Source: Spirochaetaceae bacterium (GTDB taxonomy: Bacteria; Spirochaetota; Spirochaetia; SZUA-6; Fen-1364). From it: a stretch of DNA of 9,016 bases. The translations under genes were made by a program, and so were the position numbers. Each line of letters begins with the position of its first letter. Within the stretch, counting starts at the first letter, position 1. Below the pieces are notes generated by a model. That model saw nothing but the letters and a program-made list of their open reading frames with translations. It was not told the origin of the DNA and searched no databases. Location of the stretch: NCBI GenBank assembly GCA_003141795.1, contig PLNO01000121.1, forward strand, positions 6,276 through 15,291. Reading direction: 5' to 3'. Below are positions 6,161 through 9,016 of this stretch, one piece after another.

Positions 6161-7200
6161 GCCTTCATCCGCTCCTTGCCCCGCCCGGGACCGGCCGCGT
6201 CGATAACGGCAGTCAGGTCCTCGGTCGACGCCTCGACCATACGCATGTCGCACACGTCGCAGGGAATGACCAGACGGGTCCTGCCGCCCTTGCGTTTCTT
6301 GTCGCGCTCGAAGCCGGGGGCCAGGGCAGCATAGGGAAGGTCCGCGCGCAGACGGTAGCCGTACGACGCGAGCAGCGACGTCACCCGTTCGGAGAAGTCG
6401 GGATCGGTCATTCCGAAACGCTTTCCCGCCTCCAAAGCCCTGCCGATGCCCCAGGCCACCGCCTCACCATGCGTCCACCCGGTGAACCCGGTGGCGGTCT
6501 CCAGCGCGTGGCCGAAGGTGTGCCCGAGGTTCAGGAGTGCCCGCGCACCGCCCTCCTTCGGATCCTCCTCGACGAGCCTCCCTTTGACGGAGAGACAGCG
6601 CCTTATCATCTCTTCCACGAGAGCGGGCTCACGGGCCATGACCGCATCGTGACGGGTTTCCAGAAGCACGAGCAGATCCCGGTCACCGATCAGCGCGGTC
6701 TTGATCACCTCCGCGAGCCCCGAGAGGTACTCCCGTTGCGGCAAGGTGCGCACCACGTCGGCCCGGATGACGATGCGTCCGGAAGGATAGAAAGTCCCCA
6801 CCATGTTCTTGTACCCGAGGAAATCGATCCCCGTCTTTCCTCCCAGCGATGCATCCACCATCGACAGGAGCGTGGTCGGGACGAGCACGAGCCCGCAGCC
6901 GCGCATATACAGGGAGGCTGCGAAAGCGGTGATGTCGCACACGACACCCCCGCCGACCCCGCAGAGCACCGCGTCCCTCCCCAGCGCGAGCCGGGCGCAT
7001 CGTTCGAGGATTGCGCGCACGCTCTCCCACTCCTTGGCCTGCTCCCCCGCAGGGAGAACCAGCGGGTCTGGCACGGCGTCGAACAGGGGCGCTGTGTTCG
7101 CATCGAAGATCGTCAGGTCCGATTCGGGCAGTCTCCGCGAGCCGCTGAAGACGACGTCCGTGCGCACCCCTGAAATCGTGAAGGAGAGGTTGTCGCTCAC
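6157..7200 (-). CDS. aroB: 3-dehydroquinate synthase
   Basis: Second step of the shikimate pathway: it converts DAHP to 3-dehydroquinate using NAD and a divalent metal (zinc or cobalt), in the cytoplasm. The 347 residues match the usual family length. Visible elements are the NAD-binding GVGGGVVCDITAFAASLYMRG-like block (81-101, GGGV and the aspartate at 89), VPTTLLSMVDASLGGKTGID (107-126), and GYKNMVGTFYP (129-139). Metal ligands are E164 in GLAEVIK, H227 in NLGHTFGH and H244 in WTHGEAV. The start is GTG at 7200, preceded 8 nt away by GGAGGG (7214-7209). GTG overlaps the aroA stop as GTGA. A longer frame up to 7263 exists, but its first 21 residues are arginine-rich and lie inside aroA, so the GTG is preferred. 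The 3' end forms an ATGA junction with the cyclic-nucleotide-binding gene. Confidence 0.96.
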   Translation of the reverse strand: MSDNLSFTISGVRTDVVFSGSRRLPESDLTIFDANTAPLFDAVPDPLVLPAGEQAKEWESVRAILERCARLALGRDAVLCGVGGGVVCDITAFAASLYMRGCGLVLVPTTLLSMVDASLGGKTGIDFLGYKNMVGTFYPSGRIVIRADVVRTLPQREYLSGLAEVIKTALIGDRDLLVLLETRHDAVMAREPALVEEMIRRCLSVKGRLVEEDPKEGGARALLNLGHTFGHALETATGFTGWTHGEAVAWGIGRALEAGKRFGMTDPDFSERVTSLLASYGYRLRADLPYAALAPGFERDKKRKGGRTRLVIPCDVCDMRMVEASTEDLTAVIDAAGPGRGKERMKA

Positions 7201-8492
7201 CCGACGTGCCCTCCGAGCCGGGTGAAGTCCCTGGCGAAATCCGGGTAGGAAACGCGCGCGCACTCGAAGCCCTGCACCCGCACCCCGTCGGGGATCCCCG
7301 CCGCCGCCACGGCGGCAGCCATGGCGATACGGTGGTCCCCCTGCGGATCCACGACCGCAGAGCGAAGCGCCTGGGGGCCGTCGATGGAGAAACCGTCATC
7401 GAAGAGATCGACGTGACCGCCAAGGGAGGCCGCCATGGCCGCGATCATGGCGAGCCTGTCGCTCTCCTTGAAGCGCAGCTCTTCAGCGCCCCGCACCTCG
7501 GTGCGGCCATGGGCGAACAACCCGAGAACGGCGAGAAGAGGTATTTCGTCGATGAGGTCGGGCACCTGGGAAGGCTCCACGCGCGCACCGTGGAGCTCTC
7601 CGGGCTCCACCATGATCGTGCCGACGGGTTCCCCGAGGGAGGTGGATTCCTCGTTCACGACGACCATCGCGCCCATGGCGCGCGCAATATCCAGAAATCC
7701 GCAGCGCGTGGGGTTGATCCCGCATGCGCGGATCGTGAGCGCCTTTCCCGAGATGAGCGCGGCCGCCACAAAGAAGGCAGCCGAGGAGAGGTCACCGGGA
7801 ACGTCGATCTCGAACCCAGGAAGATTCTCCACCGGATCGATGCGGAGCTTCCCGTTTTTCTTCACGATGGCAACGCCCAGCGCTCCCAGCATCCTCTCCG
7901 TATGATCGCGCGAATCGATCCGTCCGCCTAGCGTGGACGGGCCCGATGCGCGGAGAGCCGCGAGCATCAGGCCACTCTTCACCTGCGCCGAGGGAACGGG
8001 GAGGTCCCATGAGAGGGGATCAAGCTCCGCCCCGCCGGGGAGGAAGCAGAGAGGGGCGAACCGTCCCCCTTCCCTGCCCTCGATGCGCGCGCCCATGGCG
8101 CGCAGGGGCTCGACGACCCGTCCCATGGGACGGCCGTTCAGGGAATCGTCACCGCTGAGAACGGCAAAGAACTTCTGCCCGGCCAGCAGCCCGGAGAGCA
8201 GGCGCGTTGTCGTACCCGAGTTTTCCGTGAACAGCGGGCCGCGCGGTTCAGAGAAGCCGCGCAGGCCGATGCCGCGAACGGCGAGCTCCCCGTCGGCGCC
8301 CTCGAATCCCACACCGAGTGCCTCGAGGCAGCGGCGCGTGGAAACGCAGTCTCCTGTCGCGAGCGGGCTGCCGATCCGGCATGCGCCGGAGGAGACCGCC
8401 GCCAGCATGAGCGCCCTGTGCGTCATGGATTTGTCCGATGGAGGAACGAACACGCCCCCCACCCCTCGTGGCGCGCGAAAAACCGGGTCCAT
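7197..8492 (-). CDS. aroA: 3-phosphoshikimate 1-carboxyvinyltransferase (EPSP synthase)
   Basis: Sixth step of the shikimate pathway: it transfers enolpyruvyl from PEP to shikimate 3-phosphate. The 431 residues are the normal family length. Active-site elements are SDKS (K21), NSGTTTR (91-97), SGDDSLNGRPM (113-123), SAQVK (168-172), RDHTE (195-199), NPTR (260-263), D315 in LIDEIPLLA, and K342/E343 in FKESDR with DHRIAM (386-391). SAQxK, RxHTE and NPTR, with the SDKS-type start, are signatures of the class II (Agrobacterium CP4/Bacillus-like) branch rather than the E. coli class I type. The glycine of NSGT is retained, where glyphosate-tolerant CP4 has alanine. The start ATG at 8492 fits family alignment, but its Shine-Dalgarno is weak. 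It is the first gene of the leftward aroA-aroB-nucleotide-binding unit and is divergent from the PHP gene across 36 bp. Confidence 0.96.
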   Translation of the reverse strand: MDPVFRAPRGVGGVFVPPSDKSMTHRALMLAAVSSGACRIGSPLATGDCVSTRRCLEALGVGFEGADGELAVRGIGLRGFSEPRGPLFTENSGTTTRLLSGLLAGQKFFAVLSGDDSLNGRPMGRVVEPLRAMGARIEGREGGRFAPLCFLPGGAELDPLSWDLPVPSAQVKSGLMLAALRASGPSTLGGRIDSRDHTERMLGALGVAIVKKNGKLRIDPVENLPGFEIDVPGDLSSAAFFVAAALISGKALTIRACGINPTRCGFLDIARAMGAMVVVNEESTSLGEPVGTIMVEPGELHGARVEPSQVPDLIDEIPLLAVLGLFAHGRTEVRGAEELRFKESDRLAMIAAMAASLGGHVDLFDDGFSIDGPQALRSAVVDPQGDHRIAMAAAVAAAGIPDGVRVQGFECARVSYPDFARDFTRLGGHVG

Positions 8493-8528
8493 AGATCGAG
8501 CTTACCTAATGAGTTATAGTGATGTCAA
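8493..8528. promoter_or_regulatory. 36-bp divergent promoter region, aroA / PHP gene
   Basis: The two start codons are 36 bp apart, so any promoters must overlap each other or the coding ends. TATAGT (8515-8520, plus) lies 8 nt before the PHP start, which would put a transcription start almost on the ATG. On the minus strand TATAAC (8518-8513) is the counterpart facing aroA. A perfect TTGACA on the minus strand (8528-8523) has only poor -10 partners downstream (TAAGCT after 18 nt). No good Shine-Dalgarno sequence is seen for either gene. The elements are visible as motifs; promoter activity is inferred. Confidence 0.4.
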
Positions 8529-9016
8529 ATGATAGATCTCCACACCCATTCCACGGCGTCTGACGGCTCGTGTACGCCGGAGAGGCTGATAGAGCTCGCG
8601 CTGGAGGTCGGCCTGAGCGCACTGGCGCTGACCGATCACGACACCCTGGACGGGATCGAACGCGCGCAGACGCGCGCGGCGAATACCGGCCTTCGGCTCG
8701 TCCCCGGGGTCGAAATCGAGATCGAACGCGAGGTCGGCGAGTTCCACCTCCTCGGCCTCCTCCTGGAAGGCGACAGATCGAAGCTCCTGGCCGCGCTCAG
8801 CCGGGTCCAGGAATCGCGCCAGGGCCGCAATGAACGGATGGTGGCGAAGCTCCAGGCCGCAGGCATCGATATCACCATGGACGAGCTTCGCACCATTGCG
8901 GGGGAAAAGATCGTAAGCAGGGCGCATTTTGCGCGTCTCCTGGTGAAAAAGAAGGTGGTGAGCTCGAACGACACGGCCTTCAAGCGGTACATCGGGAAAG
9001 GCAAGCCGTTCTACGA
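8529..9016 (+). CDS. PHP-domain phosphoesterase (TrpH/YciV-like), 3'-truncated by the window
   Basis: The first 162 residues of a PHP-domain metal-dependent phosphoesterase are present; no stop occurs before the window end. Metal-ligand motifs are in order: DLHTHSTASDG (H5, H7, D12), ALTDHDT (D36-H37-D38), PGVEI (E62) and EFHLLGL (H73). An insert helix region (about 85-125) follows, then SRAHFARLL (R131, H133) and AFKRYIGKGKPFY at the edge. This layout matches the YciV/TrpH group. The E. coli member of that group is about 290 residues and acts as a 3',5'-nucleotide phosphatase and 5'-to-3' exoribonuclease on short RNA, including rRNA maturation. The exact substrate here is inferred from family only. 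The ATG at 8529 starts the conserved block directly, but there is no Shine-Dalgarno sequence and TATAGT lies 8 nt upstream, so leaderless translation is possible. Polymerase-type or histidinol-phosphatase PHP proteins are less likely because of the short spacing after the second motif and the GKPFY ending. Confidence 0.9.
   Translation, partial: MIDLHTHSTASDGSCTPERLIELALEVGLSALALTDHDTLDGIERAQTRAANTGLRLVPGVEIEIEREVGEFHLLGLLLEGDRSKLLAALSRVQESRQGRNERMVAKLQAAGIDITMDELRTIAGEKIVSRAHFARLLVKKKVVSSNDTAFKRYIGKGKPFY

Noticed and set aside
6161..6253. Longer N-terminus of the cyclic-nucleotide-binding protein starting at 6253
   Set aside because: The added residues are a shadow of the aroB 3' end, and the ATGA junction at 6160 fits the operon pattern.
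7197..8492. Calling aroA glyphosate-tolerant
   Set aside because: Class II-like motifs are present, but the glycine in NSGT is kept and the first motif is SDK rather than GDK. Sequence motifs alone do not settle this.
1..9016. CRISPR arrays, tRNA or rRNA genes, transposases, phage genes
   Set aside because: No regularly spaced repeats, no cloverleaf-like sequence noticed and no mobile-element proteins. Nearly all bases are accounted for by coding sequence.

Overview
The window is a dense, GC-rich (roughly 60-65% by eye) bacterial chromosomal segment with eight protein-coding genes, two of them cut by the window edges. I see no RNA genes, insertion sequences, CRISPR array or long repeats. The gene content is chromosomal housekeeping plus a few less ordinary genes. 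The likely host is a GC-rich bacterium, and a free-living spirochaete is a reasonable guess. The guess rests on a HisRS of the archaeal/eukaryote-like branch, a short stand-alone HrpA-type DEAH helicase and the mixture of neighbours. It is an inference, not a demonstrated assignment.

Layout, left to right. (1) The 3' two-thirds of hisS (1-1032, +) runs into a convergent gene, and their coding ends overlap by 47 bp. (2) A leftward two-gene unit encodes a ClpX-like AAA+ unfoldase without the usual N-terminal zinc domain (2894-1836) and an M28-family zinc hydrolase resembling glutaminyl cyclases (1849-986). The two genes overlap by 14 bp. (3) A 151-bp divergent region (2895-3045) holds a perfect ACTATAGT palindrome. 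(4) A rightward 823-residue HrpA-type DEAH-box helicase (3046-5517) ends 7 bp from the next convergent gene. (5) A leftward operon runs aroA (8492-7197), aroB (7200-6157) and a Crp-like cyclic-nucleotide-binding protein (6160-5525), joined by GTGA and ATGA stop/start overlaps. (6) A 36-bp divergent gap leads to the 5' part of a PHP-domain phosphoesterase (8529 onward, +) that is cut by the window end.

Functionally, aroB and aroA supply steps 2 and 6 of the shikimate pathway, 3-dehydroquinate formation and 5-enolpyruvylshikimate-3-phosphate formation. They are translationally coupled to a nucleotide-sensing protein that could link the unit to a signalling nucleotide. The ClpX-like/M28 pair is the most unusual element. 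The AAA+ protein keeps every ATPase hallmark and the IGF loop used to dock ClpP, but it lacks the zinc-binding domain and the RKH pore-loop signature of canonical ClpX. It may be a specialised paralogue. Its reading frame also stays open upstream of the first ATG, where a strong Shine-Dalgarno sequence sits 9 nt before an in-frame ATC.
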